The position numbers were made by a program, and so were the translations under genes. A model generated the notes under the pieces. It saw only the letters and a list, made by a program, of their open reading frames with translations. It had not been told where the DNA came from and made no database searches. From Pictodentalium vernedei (taxonomy: Eukaryota; Mollusca; Scaphopoda; Dentaliida; Dentaliidae), in NCBI GenBank assembly GCA_031216915.1, contig CM062296.1, positions 146,424,340 to 146,488,339 on the forward strand: a stretch of DNA of 64,000 bases, read 5' to 3'. How positions within the stretch are numbered: position 1 is the stretch's first letter; each line of letters opens with the position of its first letter. Below, piece after piece: positions 21,126-33,963 of this stretch.

Positions 21126-22842
21126 CTACGCTTCTTGCGTTGTTGAAACCAATCAAGTTAGTATATGTAGGGGGTTTCCCTTTCCCTAGAGTTTTGTGCT
21201 ATTAAACATATAGATTGTGTAGGCAAAGACGCGTGAAGAAACGCCATCTGAATGAATGCACCATGTTATATATATATATACATTTGAAGCAGCTGCGGTT
21301 TTGACACAGTTGCCGTTTGTCTGAAGCTGCTATTTTCTTCATCTTTAATTGTTTTGTAGTCTATTTACACGTCCTCGCCATTAATCCAACTGCGAAATCT
21401 GTTCACTTTTAACTTCTGGCGATCATCCAAGTGATTCAGGCAGCGTCGGGGCCCATTGGCAACGGCCTTGTAGATGCGAGCTTTATTTACTCGATTTCCT
21501 GCTCCCATAACAGTGAATAACAAGCCTTAAGTAGCAATATCCCAGAGAGGAGTCAGTCCGAGCATACCCCGCACAGTTTCGCATCAGATAGAATAAAAAA
21601 AAAAAATAAAAAATGTCCTCCTGACGGGCTACTTGGTGCTTGCGACTGCAATTTCAAAATCATCCAGTTATCATACTTTCATGTAAAACATGGAAGTATC
21701 TTTACATTGCTTTGCAATTTCAAAATTCCAGTTCCTTTTAATTTTCGATGGGTATGTTGATATCAGGTTTTTTCTGTGAGTTAGGAATTACTAGAATACT
21801 TTTCAAAGTTTGTCTAACAGTATTTTGTATCTTTTGCTTTCAACTTTTACCGCGTTTTTTTTATTGCGGGCCGTATTGCACACCCGTTCAGTCAGAACTT
21901 GGCTTACGAGAGCTCTTATCGACACATTTAATTTCTTTCGCCGTCTGCGTGTAGGTTTTTTTGGTGGTGTGTCTGTACCCTGAAGAAGGTCGTTGTGAGA
22001 TCGAAAGCTAGGTGAAATCTTTTTTTCCTGTGCTGATTGAGCTTTATTTAAACGAATATATATATATATATATATGGCTCACGTGGTAATGGGGCGCATG
22101 ATTACCTTACTCCAACTGTCAGGGCTCAAATAAATATTGATTAACATTTACATAACATGCGCACTGATTACCAGAAAATACTAATTTTTTATAAACTTTG
22201 TTGTCACAGGACAGACATGCTAGCGTTTAACCATTCAACTAGATTTCATCCATCCAGCACTATTAAAAAAAATCCTAAAACTATATATATATAACCGCAA
22301 AGTATACCTTATAACTCCTAACCAAAACGAATACATCGACTCCGATCCCAAGACATGATGCGACGCAATCTCTATTTCGAAAGTTGAAATTTGAATATTT
22401 TTAAAGATTCAGGAAGTGTTTTTAACCTGTGTTCTAGAAAGTGATTCGGTTATGGGTTTTTAACTAGGAAGTCTCGAACACATTTATCAATTTGTTCTGA
22501 CACTAGTTCCCTACTCAGATCTTGGCTGCAAAGTTTGGCCAGCTCAAACCTGAGCATATCTCACAACCTGTACATTATAATTCTTTTTCAAAATGGCGGA
22601 AGTGTGGATCGACACAGGGTAAGTTCATTTTTCAAATTGTTGTTGCATTTCATAAAGAACACCTAACTTCTACGATTACGTGCAAACCCTTGACGTTTAA
22701 TTAAACAGTTCTGACTATGTATAAAACTTGTTGGCATTTTGTAGGTTAACCATCTGCGCTCTGATGTCAAAATGGCAAGATCATCAGCAGCAAATATTTC
22801 CCATAATATAATCTGATATTTAACCAAATATGTCTTGTTTAA
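21126..22842. other. Unassigned sequence within copy A
   Basis: No gene was recognised. It contains two short (TA)n runs (about 21,270 and 22,055-22,073) and many chance frames of 60-70 codons. The same sequence recurs at about 34,273-35,975 in copy B. Confidence 0.4.
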
Positions 22843-22876
22843 CAGAGCTCAATGAGCTCTGTTAAACAATATATAA
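22843..22876. repeat. Short palindrome related to the 154-bp repeat
   Basis: TTGTTTAACAGAGCTCA mirrors TGAGCTCTGTTAAACAA perfectly. It is followed by ATTGGTTAAATT as in the 20.8-kb repeat. The copy B counterpart is near 35,975. Confidence 0.8.
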
Positions 22877-23297
22877 TTGGTTAAATTCATAGTTATACAG
22901 GAGAAAAATAGAGTGATTGGAGAAAATTCTGTTGCACAACCTGAATTTTAAGTGTTAACAAAATTCAATTCCATCGTTCAGATAATTCGGTCAGATTCGA
23001 TTAGAGTAAGGCTGATTCAGAAGTTTTCGAATTGTCGAGATTCGAACATTTCTGAATCAACCTTACCAAGTGTCTTTTCTTGGACTCTTCTTCTCTCGTT
23101 CTGAGAAGGAGACCCGATGATAAAATACAAGTTTAAGAAGGTTCCGTTTCCCAAACTATATTTGACGCCGTTCCTGAAATATACCGTTTTCATGATTAAC
23201 TTGTTCAAATAGACTAGTCGCCGTTAAATACAAGGCTTGGATGGAGACACAAAATGTTTGCAAAATTCCGCTGCTGCAAGAATGTCTCTCCCTCGCT

Positions 23298-23304
<7 letters not shown>

Positions 23305-23368
<64 letters not shown>
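23305..23368 (+). repeat. (CT)n then (CA)n microsatellite (copy A)
   Basis: About 22 CT units run directly into about nine CA units. Copy B has about 17 CT units and almost no CA run, so the locus changed length after the duplication. Confidence 0.9.
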
Positions 23369-23579
23369 AACATTCAATGGACAGCGGCAGTTTTTTCTCT
23401 GATTATCAATAATTATTATTATTGTTCTTACACTTATTCTCTCCTTCTACAACATTCAATGGATGGCGAAGAATTGTTTCTTTGGTTATCAATTCTCTAA
23501 CGTTTATACTAAATTCACCGAATGAAAGTATAAGACACGGCAAATGATTTTTTAAAGGCTGTGTGATAATTTGCTGAGC

Positions 23580-26399
23580 CTAAAAATCTCTCCACATCTT
23601 TGGTACTCTTTGGAGCCATTCAGTGATCATTGTTGAAGTTGAATTATCTAATTCCACACCATTTGAGGTGAGAATTCGGCCTAAAAATTCCAATTTATGT
23701 TGAAAAAGAATAAAATTATAAGGATTCAGTGTCAATTGGTACTGATGTAGGCTTTTAAGCACTTTTTGGAGGTTTTCAAAATGGTTCTGCACATCAGTTC
23801 CCAGAACAAAGATATCACCAAGAAAAGCCAGGGCCATCTCCCGATTTGAACCTCTAAGTACGAAATGCATTACTCTTGAAAAACAACGTCATTTTCAAAA
23901 ATTCATATCGCACATACTTAGTAATGAAAGCTGTTTTATGTCTGTCCTCTTTTGCAATGGGTACCTGGAAATAAGCTTGATCCCGTCAAAAGGGCTAAAA
24001 AAAACTTATGTCCAGCTAGAGTTTCTAAGCAATCGTCTATGAGAGGTAGTGGAAAAGTATCTTTCTCTGTTGCAACATTGACCTTTCTATAATCGAGGCA
24101 CTCAGAAAGCGACGGCTGAATTCCCCCTGCTGTTAGCATTTCCTTCAACAGTTTTTGTTCTTCCCCCTCAAAGCAGGTTGGCGTTCTTCTCATTCGACAC
24201 TTGATTGGTTTATCATCCCCAGTTTTAATATGATGTTCGAGGACTTTAAAATTCTCTAAATCATAGTCATGTTTTGCAAACACCAATTGATATTTAGTCA
24301 ATAATTGTTTTAACTGAATTTGTTCTGCTTCATCCGGTAGAGTTTCTGATCTTTCAAACAAATCTTCAAGGCATTTGGGTAATTCCTTTGCTGTGTTTTG
24401 GTCTTCCATAGTATTATAAACTTGACATGTTTCCACTGTTTCAGGCAACATGACAATCAAGTAACCCTCAACTGATTCCTCAAACAGTAACCTTTTTTTC
24501 ATATTTATTTCATGATCTTGCATATTTATTATGGTACCTACTGGATCAGCATCTTCTGGGTGAAATGTCCGAGGTACCAAAAAGTTGGGGTCTGGATTTG
24601 GTTCAATTACATACTCAGGGAGAGTCCCATGTAACCTGCAATTAATTTGCTTTACTGAGTTTGGAGGAACCATAACTTTGTTTGCTAAAGTAACCCTGTT
24701 AGCTATTGTGGTACCAGAAGATATTAAGTCCAGTATAATTGTCTAAACGGGCATGGTATTCCCGAAGGAATTCTAATCCAAGAATCATTGGAGTAGTGAT
24801 CGGGGGGCACAAAAAATGTTCTGATATTTTTAAATTTCCCCAATGTCAATGATAATCAGTCATTTACCTTTCCAGGGATTGTTTCTAAATCTCTGCCAAC
24901 AGACTTTACTTTTCTTGCTTTGATAACAACAAGATTTATAATGATTGAATCGGGAATGACAAAGAGTTAGAGAGGGCATCTATGGGAGTGTCTGTTAAAA
25001 TTGGATCAGGAGATGAAATTTCTTTGTTTTGGCATGGATTTGTTGGGGCCGGGCCTTGGCCTGTGTATCCGACCCGCTGTCGTTTAAATCTTCCGTTTCA
25101 TCACTGAACGTTACAGAAGCTTGGGCCTTACTAGGAGTATCCACTGAATCAGTTTGCAAATTTTCACTCTTCGTAGCTGGACGGTTTTTACTATATCAAT
25201 TTGGATACTCCTGGGCCAAATGTGTGGGAGATCCACATTGAAAACAAGTTCGGCGTCGCGGCGAAGGAGAGCGATAATGTTGATAACGGCTATATCCCGT
25301 ATCACGATCCGAACCGTGTGACAATTTAAGTGTCAGTTTAGCAACTGATTCTGCCAAATGTGTTACTGAAGTTTGCATCGTTTTCATTTCATCAGTCACT
25401 GAGTTTGTAAAATTTTCAAAATCTGTCATTATTGTTTTCATTTCCTTGGTTGGGTAATCTGTAGTGCTCTGAATATTAGGTTGATTAGTTTTTTTTTCAA
25501 GCAAAATGAACATTGGCAAAACTCTCGTGTGTGTTATTCTCAAACTGAGGATGGACGACCTCTTTCCGGGATAGTGTATCTCGAGGCTCTTGTCCATACA
25601 TTGCCAGTGATGTAAGCTGATACCATTTAATTTTATCAATGGCGTCTTCTATAATATGTGGTTTTTGATTGGCGGCAAAGAGGCCTGCATCAGTGTCAAA
25701 ACATCGATGACAGAATTTCATTATTATCTGGTTAAACGTATGTTCTTAAGCTTATGTTCTTATGACCATATGCTTTTACGGCAAGGTTCAACACTTATCG
25801 GCCTTCTCTTCTAGAGACATTCCTGAAATCTGACGAGTTTGTCCCACTTGTATTTGAGCTATTTCGGAAAGTTCGCACATCCCAAAACGTTTTTCCAGTT
25901 TATGCATGAGGTCCCAAAAATTCATTATGGGATCTTTTTCTACTTGTCATAGCGTAATATTCACAGTTGTCCCCATTAAACACCAACAAAGGTTATTTTT
26001 ACAATCCCTTTCTGACCAGCCTTACGTTTCTGCAAAATAGGTAAATTTCAATCTGAATGATTGCCAATCAGTATTGCCATAATATTCCAGATCTTTGAGA
26101 AATTTTGAAACTCTCTGAATTACATTTTGTCAATGTTGGCGTTGACATTGGACGTCCGCGCCACCCTGATTTTGGTAATTCGGTGGAGGAAAACCACTTG
26201 AAAATTGTTGCCTCTTTCCCTTTGAGTATAAACGGGGTAGTCGGGATTACCTCTATTTCTAGGGTTATCAGGTTGGTAATCGGGATTCGGATTTTGAAAA
26301 TTTGACGAATCCCTCTGTCTGAAATTTCACGGATAATTATTTCCAATTTTTTTATGCCTGTCCCTTCTATTTTGAAAGTCATCTACAACCCGAGATATT
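23580..26399 (-). pseudogene. Ty3/gypsy retrotransposon relic, truncated by the duplication junction (copy A)
   Basis: Minus-strand order from 26,399 down: gag with a capsid-like AIDKIKWYQLTSLAMYGQ segment, a coiled-coil-like stretch and an arginine/serine-rich tail. A zinc knuckle follows that reads CFQCGSPTHLAQEY, with tyrosine where the last cysteine should be. Then come the retropepsin end (PMILGLEFLREY), the reverse transcriptase start (VFAKHDYDLENFK, KCRMRRTPTCFEGEEQK, DYRKVN, FPLPLIDDCLETLAG) and its end (ALAFLGDIFVLGTD, where F/YLDD is expected). A deletion removes most of the central palm. RNase H, integrase and LTRs are not seen. The element is inactive. Confidence 0.85.
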
Positions 26400-27367
26400 A
26401 TTTCTGGTGTCGCCGATTCAATTGGAATGTTTCGTTTTCGTTTCCACTTTCCACCCATTGGAAGTTTTGTTTTTCTTTTCTCATCGTGTCCACCTCCAGG
26501 CATCTATTCTATCAACGCGTTATTATCTTGCGGCCATACACGTTCCACACCCAATCGACACATTTTAGATCTCAATTCTGGCACCGTTTTCTCACTGGTC
26601 TTTTGTAAGTTAGATCAGTTGTGGTTGATTCGATAATGTGACGATTTCGCGCTTTTACGATTTTGCTGAGTTGCTTAATGTAACTTTTCAATTGACCTAG
26701 ATTGCATGCTTCTAATGAACATTTTTATTATAAACTTCAAAATATATTTTACAAACTTCCCAAAATTTTATTTTTTATTTCCTAATGTGTATAACTTTCA
26801 AAGTTTGTTTTGAAACTTCTAAATATTATAAGATTTTTCAATTTTTCTTCAAACTTCCAAAAATGATTTAAAAACTTTCCATTGTTTTTTTTTCGAACTT
26901 TCAAAAACTGATTTCCGAACATTCAAAAATCATTTTCATACTTTTATTTTTTTCCTTCTTCTATTTCTTATATATATGAAATAGAATTGAACTTCATATT
27001 GTAAGAATACAAATTGAACTTCATATTTAAGAAATAGAAAAAAATGATTATTCGTCACAAAAACAATTTTGAATGTTTACAAGAAACAAATAGTTTAATT
27101 TAAGCGTTTAAAAAACAAAATCAATATTTTTTATAGAAATTATTTTTCATATATATAATAGAAAATAAAAAAATAAAATTAAACATAAATTAAAAAATTA
27201 ATCACACAAAATGGTAATGGAAAAAACAAACTGGATTGAAAAGAATCATTCCTTACACGAAATTTGAAAGTAAAGCTTTTCTTTTGAAACCTCATCCAAT
27301 CCAATTGGAAGTGGTTGAGGTGATATAGTTTGGGTACAAATATGAAAATTACAACATGGGATTATTA

Positions 27368-27490
27368 GTTACCCCTTGTCTGAACACGTGGTACGGGTTT
27401 TTACCTACCGGAAGCCAGCCGTATCCCATGAGGCCGAAGCTGGCTTCTGGTAGGTAAAAACCCGTACCACGTGATCAGACACGGGGTAAC
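27368..27490. repeat. Palindrome, copy B counterpart of 14,243-14,363
   Basis: The outer arms are the same; the centre differs (CCCATGAGGCCGAAG), so the arms no longer pair fully near the loop. Confidence 0.85.
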
Positions 27491-27674
27491 GAATTTATCT
27501 ACTGACTTTCCGTTTTAGAAGTATAATCTATTCCATGTGTGAACACACACAGCATGAGATCTTTTATCTTCCATTGTTGAGCCATACAGGTTTCTGTGGA
27601 ATTTTTGTGCAAAAGAGTTTTTGTGAAAATATGCCGATATGACTAGTATAAAAAAATTATTGAATTTCTTTTTT

Positions 27675-27772
27675 TGTTTTTTTTGTCTCAAAAACATAGC
27701 TTATGAACCCCACATTGGAGGGTACTCGACAAGCTCATTCCAATAAGGGGTCATGAGCTATATTTGGATATA
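27675..27772. mobile_element. Decayed core of a family I MITE (copy B)
   Basis: Counterpart of 14,540-14,650, with a further small deletion in the right arm. Confidence 0.6.
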
Positions 27773-28036
27773 AAAAAATAAAATATAATACATGTACACT
27801 GTAAAACTGGAATCACGCGTCTTCTACGGGGAATAGACAATTTGTAGATTTCGGAACGAGGCTTTCACTGGGTATGGGAAATTTGTCAGTGGCTGGGCGG
27901 ATGTATCGTGGGTTTCAATGAATATGGCCTCATACCACGCATCTATCAACCAATCAAATCAAAATATTCACTTTAGTCAATAGATAATAAAACTGACTAA
28001 CGATCAAGCAGAGTCGATTTTAGAGTTGAAAAAAGC

Positions 28037-28273
28037 GTGTCTGGAAACCCGAAAGAGGAAGAGAAAGATTTCGAGGATGCTGACTTTATTCTGATCTACA
28101 GCAAAGACAAGACATTTCCGAAAATCGATAGATGTTTTGTAGATCAAATTGGAAAAGAAGCTCTGGAAAATGTGAAAAAAATAATGCAAATAGACATGGT
28201 CATCGAACAGTTACATAAAAATGAGGAATGGAGAGTGACAGCTCGCATACCAATAAAATACATGATATTATAA
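28037..28273 (+). other. Short unidentified ORF (copy B)
   Basis: A 78-codon counterpart of 14,909-15,145. It differs by several substitutions but has no stop or frame shift. Confidence 0.35.
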
Positions 28274-28394
28274 AAGAAATGTGAAAAAAAAATCGTAAAA
28301 GTCAAAAAAGAAATATGTTAAAATCTCTTTTTTTATTTCATAAAGAAATGTTAATAACATATCAGTCTTCTTTCTTATTTTTTCTCCTTCACGA

Positions 28395-28921
28395 GATCTG
28401 AGTCGGATATTCTCTACCCAGTATTAAATGCAAAATACTTCCAGAATTGAGGTTCGTGAGATCTCTCAAGCAGTTTTCGAAAGCCTTGTTGTACATATTT
28501 GTAACATGTTTGTCCATAGACATGTTTGAGTCGAAGAAGGCACCAAGATTACATACACTGTTACTCGCCCTGGTGGGGGAATCTCATACATTCACTCACT
28601 TGATGTCAAATTTAGTGAGTTGCTGACGTCAACCAATTATTAGTAATTCAGTCTTATCATCATTTATGATTAATTTGTTTGAAATCATCAAAGTGCGAGT
28701 GTCCGAAATACATGATTCAATAATTCTTTGAGCTTTAGTTTGATCCTTGGTTGATGGTCGAAAAGATAAGTAGGCTGGTGTGTCACTAGCATAACCATGA
28801 ACGCCAGACAGGTGTGAATCAATAATGGCGAACATTTTTGAAATATAGAATAGAAACACAACAGGACCAAGGCAACTGCCCTGTACCAGAGATCACCACC
28901 GAATCGACGAAATCCGCCAAT
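28395..28921 (-). pseudogene. CR1/L2-like reverse transcriptase relic (copy B)
   Basis: Counterpart of 15,255-15,781. The catalytic box reads YASD here and YAYD in copy A. An extra NDDKTELLIIG end of the palm motif is still readable in this copy. Confidence 0.75.
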
Positions 28922-28931
28922 GAGACACTTA

Positions 28932-29304
28932 TTTATTTATATTATTTATTGGTGTTTGAGGTCGCATACTTATACACAATGGCTGATGTTGACAGTGACA
29001 GTTTTACGGGTGGAGGAAGTCGGAGTACCCGGAGAGAACCACCGAGCATCGACGAGCAACTGTCAGCTCCTCAACATTCTAACTCTGTTCAAACTCCGCT
29101 CAAGCAGGGTTATAACGGTTGAAGACATGTGCACCATCGACGTGCAGTACGCCTTAGTGCACGGCGTCTTCGTGTCCCCATGTAGGCAACCGAGATAAAG
29201 CGCCTTGCCCAAGGACACAACGTGGGTCGTCCCGGTGGGGATCGAACTCGGGACCTCTAGCATTGGAGTTCAACAGTCTACCACTCAGCCACCGCGCTCC
29301 AAGA
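28932..29304 (-). mobile_element. tRNA-derived SINE (copy B)
   Basis: Counterpart of the copy A SINE. The target duplication GAGACACTTA is still perfect here (28,922-28,931 and 29,305-29,314). This confirms the insertion edges and that it predates the segmental duplication. Confidence 0.9.
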
Positions 29305-29849
29305 GAGACACTTAAAAAACTGACAAAAAAATACACGTTTTCACATGTTGAAGCGTGTGTCGTTCGCATCACTCACTTACTTTAGATTTCTCGCCAAAAG
29401 TGCGATTGATAGCTACAAGACAACACGCGACTTTCCAATCCCGAAGTTGTTTTGTTTTTGTATAAAAGGTATGTCATTTTCATCTCGGATTCCAAAGTTT
29501 CCCATATATCCACTGTTATCGTGAAAAAATGAGATACATTCTCGGATTGGGTACGAACAGAAGTTTTTCCAAGATTTCGAAGATTTCCTGAGGTTTTTAT
29601 TTTCGCTCGATCTCCGTGATTCGATCGACAAAACAGGACAGATCCTCGTGGTCTTTCTATCGGCGATTTGATTTCCCTTCAGATTTTCATCTCGGATTCG
29701 AAAACGTCCCGTATATCCACTGTCATCGTGCGAAAACATGAGATGAATTCTCGGACTGCGTTCGAACCGAAGATTATCCAAGATTTTCTAAGATTTTCTA
29801 AGATGTTCTAAGATTTTTTCTATGATTTTCTAAGATCTCCTAAGATATC

Positions 29850-30101
29850 TTAACCCTTTACCTAACATGAAAAGCAGACGACACTTGCAAAAAAAATTCT
29901 TGAATAACTAATTTTTTTTCATTTTTTGTCTCAAAAACATAGGTTATGACCCCTCGTTGGAACGAGCTCGACGATCTCGTTCCAACGAGGGGTCATAACC
30001 TATATTTTTGAGACCAAAAATTAAAATATTTTGAAAATTAATATGCGATTTTTGAGAATAGCCCTGGCCGGTTTTGGCCGTTACGTTGGGTAAAAGGTTA
30101 A
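29850..30101 (-). mobile_element. TTAA-bounded palindromic MITE, family I (copy B, first)
   Basis: Counterpart of 16,706-16,947. It starts TTAACCCTTTACCTAACATG and ends GTAAAAGGTTAA. The hairpin centre reads GAGCTCGACGATCTCG, longer than in copy A, where the same centre is GAGCTCG. Confidence 0.9.
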
Positions 30102-30432
30102 ACTTTTATTTTAGCTCGATCTCCGTGATTCGAACGATAAAACGGGACAGATCCTCATGGTCTTTCTATCGGCGATTTGATTCCCATCAGATTTCCAACT
30201 TGAAAAAGTCGTGTTTTGACTTGTGGTATACAAGCGTAATTAACGAGAAATCTAACATAAGCTCGTATCTCACTTCGTCGATTTCTTGAGAAAATAAGCT
30301 TGAAAATCGCGAGAAATAACCTAAGAAATTTTCAAGTCAAAACAGTTTTACTGGGCTTAAATCGGCAATTTACATCTACGGATGATGAGCTCGATCCATG
30401 GGGAGTCTCATGATACGGTATTATATTTTATT

Positions 30433-30660
30433 ATACGCTAAACGATAGATTATGGAAGAAATTTCGGAATGATAGGAATCGTATCCACCACTGTGGAGAT
30501 ATGGACATTTTCACTTTCACTGCATTAATCAAAATAGCGGCTTTCAAAGCATCACTTCAAGGTGAATACGAGTCAAATTATCACTGGCAAAGATCAATTT
30601 GTTCTAAAAACGTATAATGACATGAACATCTAGTATTTGGGAGTGGATACCGATAATTTC
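30433..30660. repeat. Interspersed repeat R3 (copy B)
   Basis: Counterpart of 17,281-17,508. Confidence 0.7.
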
Positions 30661-30906
30661 CAGCAATACGTCAACACGTATTCACCTTGAATTGATGCAT
30701 GGAACCCGCTAGTCCAAACATGGCCTGGAAGTCTGTAATATAAGTTTTTGGTTTGTCCTTTCAAAAGCACTATTGTCTGCGCGCGAAAAGTGGAAGTCGC
30801 AGGTGCGATCGTGCGCAAGAGCAACAGCTCACCTCGGAATCGACAGATTGCACAAAATATAGCCTATGACCTCTCACTGCGGTTGCTCGTCGTGAAATCT
30901 TATAGA

Positions 30907-31156
30907 TTAATCCTTTACCTAACATGAAAAGCAGACGACACTTGCAAACAAAATTCTAGAATAACTATTTTTTTCAGTTTTTGTCTCAAAACTAGGGTTA
31001 TGATCCCCTCATTAGAACGAGCTCGACGAGCTCGTTCCAAAGAGAGGTCATAACCTATGTTTTTGAGACAAAAAATAACAATATAATGAAAATTAATTGG
31101 CCACTTTTGTGAATAGCGCTGGCCGGTTTTGGCCGTTACGTTGAGTAAACGGTTAA
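30907..31156 (-). mobile_element. TTAA-bounded palindromic MITE, family I (copy B, second)
   Basis: Counterpart of 17,752-18,000, with similar arm decay. Confidence 0.85.
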
Positions 31157-31289
31157 GCATGAATAAGCATGAAATCGTCTAAATTTGAATTGGAAAATGT
31201 AGTGTTAAAAAGGAATAAGACATAAATTCTGCGCATGCTCAATTGTTAGAGGTCATGTGTGAGAAGTGTCTTGGAAATTAATTGAATAA

Positions 31290-31297
31290 TATAAAAG
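31290..31297 (+). promoter_or_regulatory. TATA box counterpart (copy B)
   Basis: TATAAAAG is kept upstream of the broken gene, so the pseudogene could still be transcribed. Confidence 0.5.
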
Positions 31298-31466
31298 GAG
31301 TGGTGCACACAAGACTCACGGACGGGCAGTACAAGTGTACGAAGGACGTATCGACGAGCAACATAGCTCCTACTTCTTCAGAATGTGGGATATATTGTCT
31401 CCATATCCACCCGCCCGTACAGAAAATGTGCAAAACAGTAATTAGAAAATGTCGAAGGGCTGACAG

Positions 31467-31527
31467 GTATATTCCTGTCTGACATCACCCCGGTAGTCTG
31501 AAATGTCTCAACATTATTTTCTTTCAG
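31467..31527 (+). other. Predicted 61-bp intron (copy B)
   Basis: Same donor and acceptor as in copy A. Confidence 0.5.
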
Positions 31528-31553
31528 GTGGAAGATTGTGATATCCAACAGTG

Positions 31554-32806
31554 ATGCGGTGGAAGAAAATACACCCGAGGACGATTTTGTCAGTGCTTCT
31601 GATGTTGGTGTTGTGTATTATTGTAAAGATGATTTGGCTGTCACAATGGGCAGATATAACGAGGTTGAAATTGTCAAAAAACTCAGCACTTGGTTCACAT
31701 TCATTTGAGAAAGACAAACAAACTTCAGCTGATACTGTGCCAGAGAAAACGAGAAAATACAGCCCGTACAGTCCCGATGAACTCGTCAACGAGACAATAC
31801 AGCAATTTTTGGTGGAAAAGAAAAGTGGTTTAGATAAATTAAAGTTCATCTTAAGACCAAGTAAAACTTCTTCCGTTGCAAAAACGAATCCTCTTCAGGG
31901 TGCAATCGACAAAAATAAAGTCACCCTGGTAAGATCGCCCACAAATCATTCAGCGTTGAATAATAACATTAGGCCTGACACATGCAGTGGATGTTTTCAG
32001 CATAACTATAAACTAATAATAAGCAACAGAGTATGTCAAGAAGGGGCAAACAAATCGGAAGTGAGGTTTATAATTCTTATATTTTCAAAACTTAATTCTA
32101 TTGAAAAAAGGACGGCCATTAGGGAAACATGGGCATCGTAATCCAAAAACAACTCAGGGATCATAAGGTATGCGTTTCTGTTTGGAGACCAGGGGAACTC
32201 TAAAAACAACCAGAAGTTACTAGATGAAAATCGTGTGTATCAGGATATCCTACAAGAGGATTTTGTTGATAGTTATCGGAACTTAACTTAAAGTGTATGA
32301 TGGCTTTCAAATGGGCAAGTGAATATTGCTCCAATGCTAAATACTTCATGAAGACAGATGACGACACTTGGATTAATATGCCTCGATTAATGACTTTGTT
32401 GCCTCACGCCAATCTGTCCAACTCAATGATTGGTATGTGTGCGTACTATAACTCCACGCCAATACGGGATAAAAAGAGCAGAAAATGGTTTATACCAGTC
32501 GAGAGATATCCACACAATGTTTATCCTCATTATTGTGCTGGGTCGGGGTACGTCACGAGTGTTGACGTGGCAACAAAGGTGTTCGCCATATCTAAGGACA
32601 TACCATTCTTTGAAATGGAAGATGTATACGTTGGACTTTGTTTGCAATCTATTGGAATTCCGCGGAGACATGTTCGAGGATTTGAAACTTATCATGTTAA
32701 ATACAAAAAGTGTTTGTACAAGTCAGACAAAATGTACACAAACCATTACATGTGGCCAAAATTAATGTATCGTGCTTGGAATGACAGCTGTCCGACCTAT
32801 CAATAG
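31554..32806 (+). pseudogene. Broken beta-1,3-galactosyltransferase-like gene (copy B)
   Basis: Duplicate of 18,400-19,656. A TAT to TAA change makes a stop at 32,139-32,141, just after the RTAIRETW motif and before the catalytic DDD. A one-base deletion in a short T run near 32,288 then shifts the frame. The rest reopens from 32,297 to the normal stop at 32,806, with KTDDD and EDVYVG still readable. The first part alone would give a membrane-anchored stem without the active site. Few other changes are seen, so the loss looks recent. Confidence 0.9.
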
Positions 32807-33169
32807 GTTTTTTCACCACTGCTTCAAAATCCGTGAAGTGAGTGTTAGGCGCTAGTTACAGTGAGCTGGCCAGACAAGGAACAGTTTTTAGGGACGAATC
32901 TATAATTTGACTGTAAATAATATTTGCAGGGGTGGTGGAGGCGGGGCGCGTTACTAAATGTACAAAGCAAATACACAATGTGGGAAAGAAAAGTATGTAC
33001 AAAACAAAAAGAAACATCATTCAGAGTTGCTTTCACTTTCGTCTTGGTATAACATTTCTTTACGAAACAAATGGCAGTTGCCCAGTAAAGGCGGCACGGT
33101 CAACATCAAATCGAAGAGAAGAACGAGTATTTTTTTTTAATTTAACCCTCTGCATATTATTTTCAAATA

Positions 33170-33876
33170 ATTTAATCTTTTGCCCCGCCTCTGCGTTTAT
33201 TTAGTTAAAGCATTCAGCATGGTCGTCGTCAAAATCGTATAAACCAAATCACGTAATGATTTGAAATGTGTACACGTTCGCAAGACTCTGGAAGTCCCAC
33301 CCACTTAATCCAATTGTCACCGTAAGGGCGTGACGGCAGACTGATAGATAGATAACAAGCTTGTAAAGATCAATGATCGACTTTTCATCGCCTCCAGTCA
33401 GCGAGAATATAATGATAATTTCTCGGGAACAACTGAATTTAATAAAATATACCGAATTGGGAGACGAATAAAAGATCATACATCCAAACATGATTTTGGG
33501 GGAACTTAAAAAAAATGTTTTTAATGATATTGTTACGTGACTTGCTAAATATCTGTCGTCTGCTATCGAACATCAAAACAAGAAACAATTTGACAATGAT
33601 TGACGTGACCTGTTTGTGGCACACTTTCCTGAGTTTGACTGTTGTCTTTTGCGAAAATCAAATTTTTTCGTTCACGTACACATAGTTTTTATATTTTAAT
33701 AGTACAGCCGGATTAAATTATAAGAAATAATTGTTGTTTTCCTTCGGTTTATGTGATATAAACCGAAAAGTTTCAGCAAAAGCTTAATCATAACTCGCTA
33801 CGCGAGTTATGAAGCTTGTGCTGAAAATTTTCGGTTTATATCGCATAAACCGAAGGAAAACAACAGTTATTTCTTA
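33170..33876 (+). repeat. Interspersed repeat R4 with palindrome (copy B)
   Basis: Counterpart of 20,030-20,732. The palindrome occupies 33,721-33,876 and has a few arm mismatches (AAAAGTTTC against GAAAATTTT). Confidence 0.8.
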
Positions 33877-33963
33877 AATATCAAAATTTCATGTTGGGGC
33901 AATTTTTTCCATAATGCAAATAGGAAATTTAAATAATTCAACCTTGGTTGACAGAGCTCATTG

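Larger units (their letters stand above)
13281..26399 (+). repeat. Tandem segmental duplication, copy A (13.1 kb)
   Basis: From ATTTCTGGTGTCGCC at 13,281 to CCCGAGATATT at 26,399, every feature recurs in the same order and orientation in 26,400-39,537. In the first roughly 250 aligned bases I counted eight mismatches. The glycosyltransferase coding region differs less, at roughly 1.5 percent. Both copies already contain the SINE, the CR1-like relic, the TTAA elements and the gypsy damage, so those insertions predate the duplication. Confidence 0.95.
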
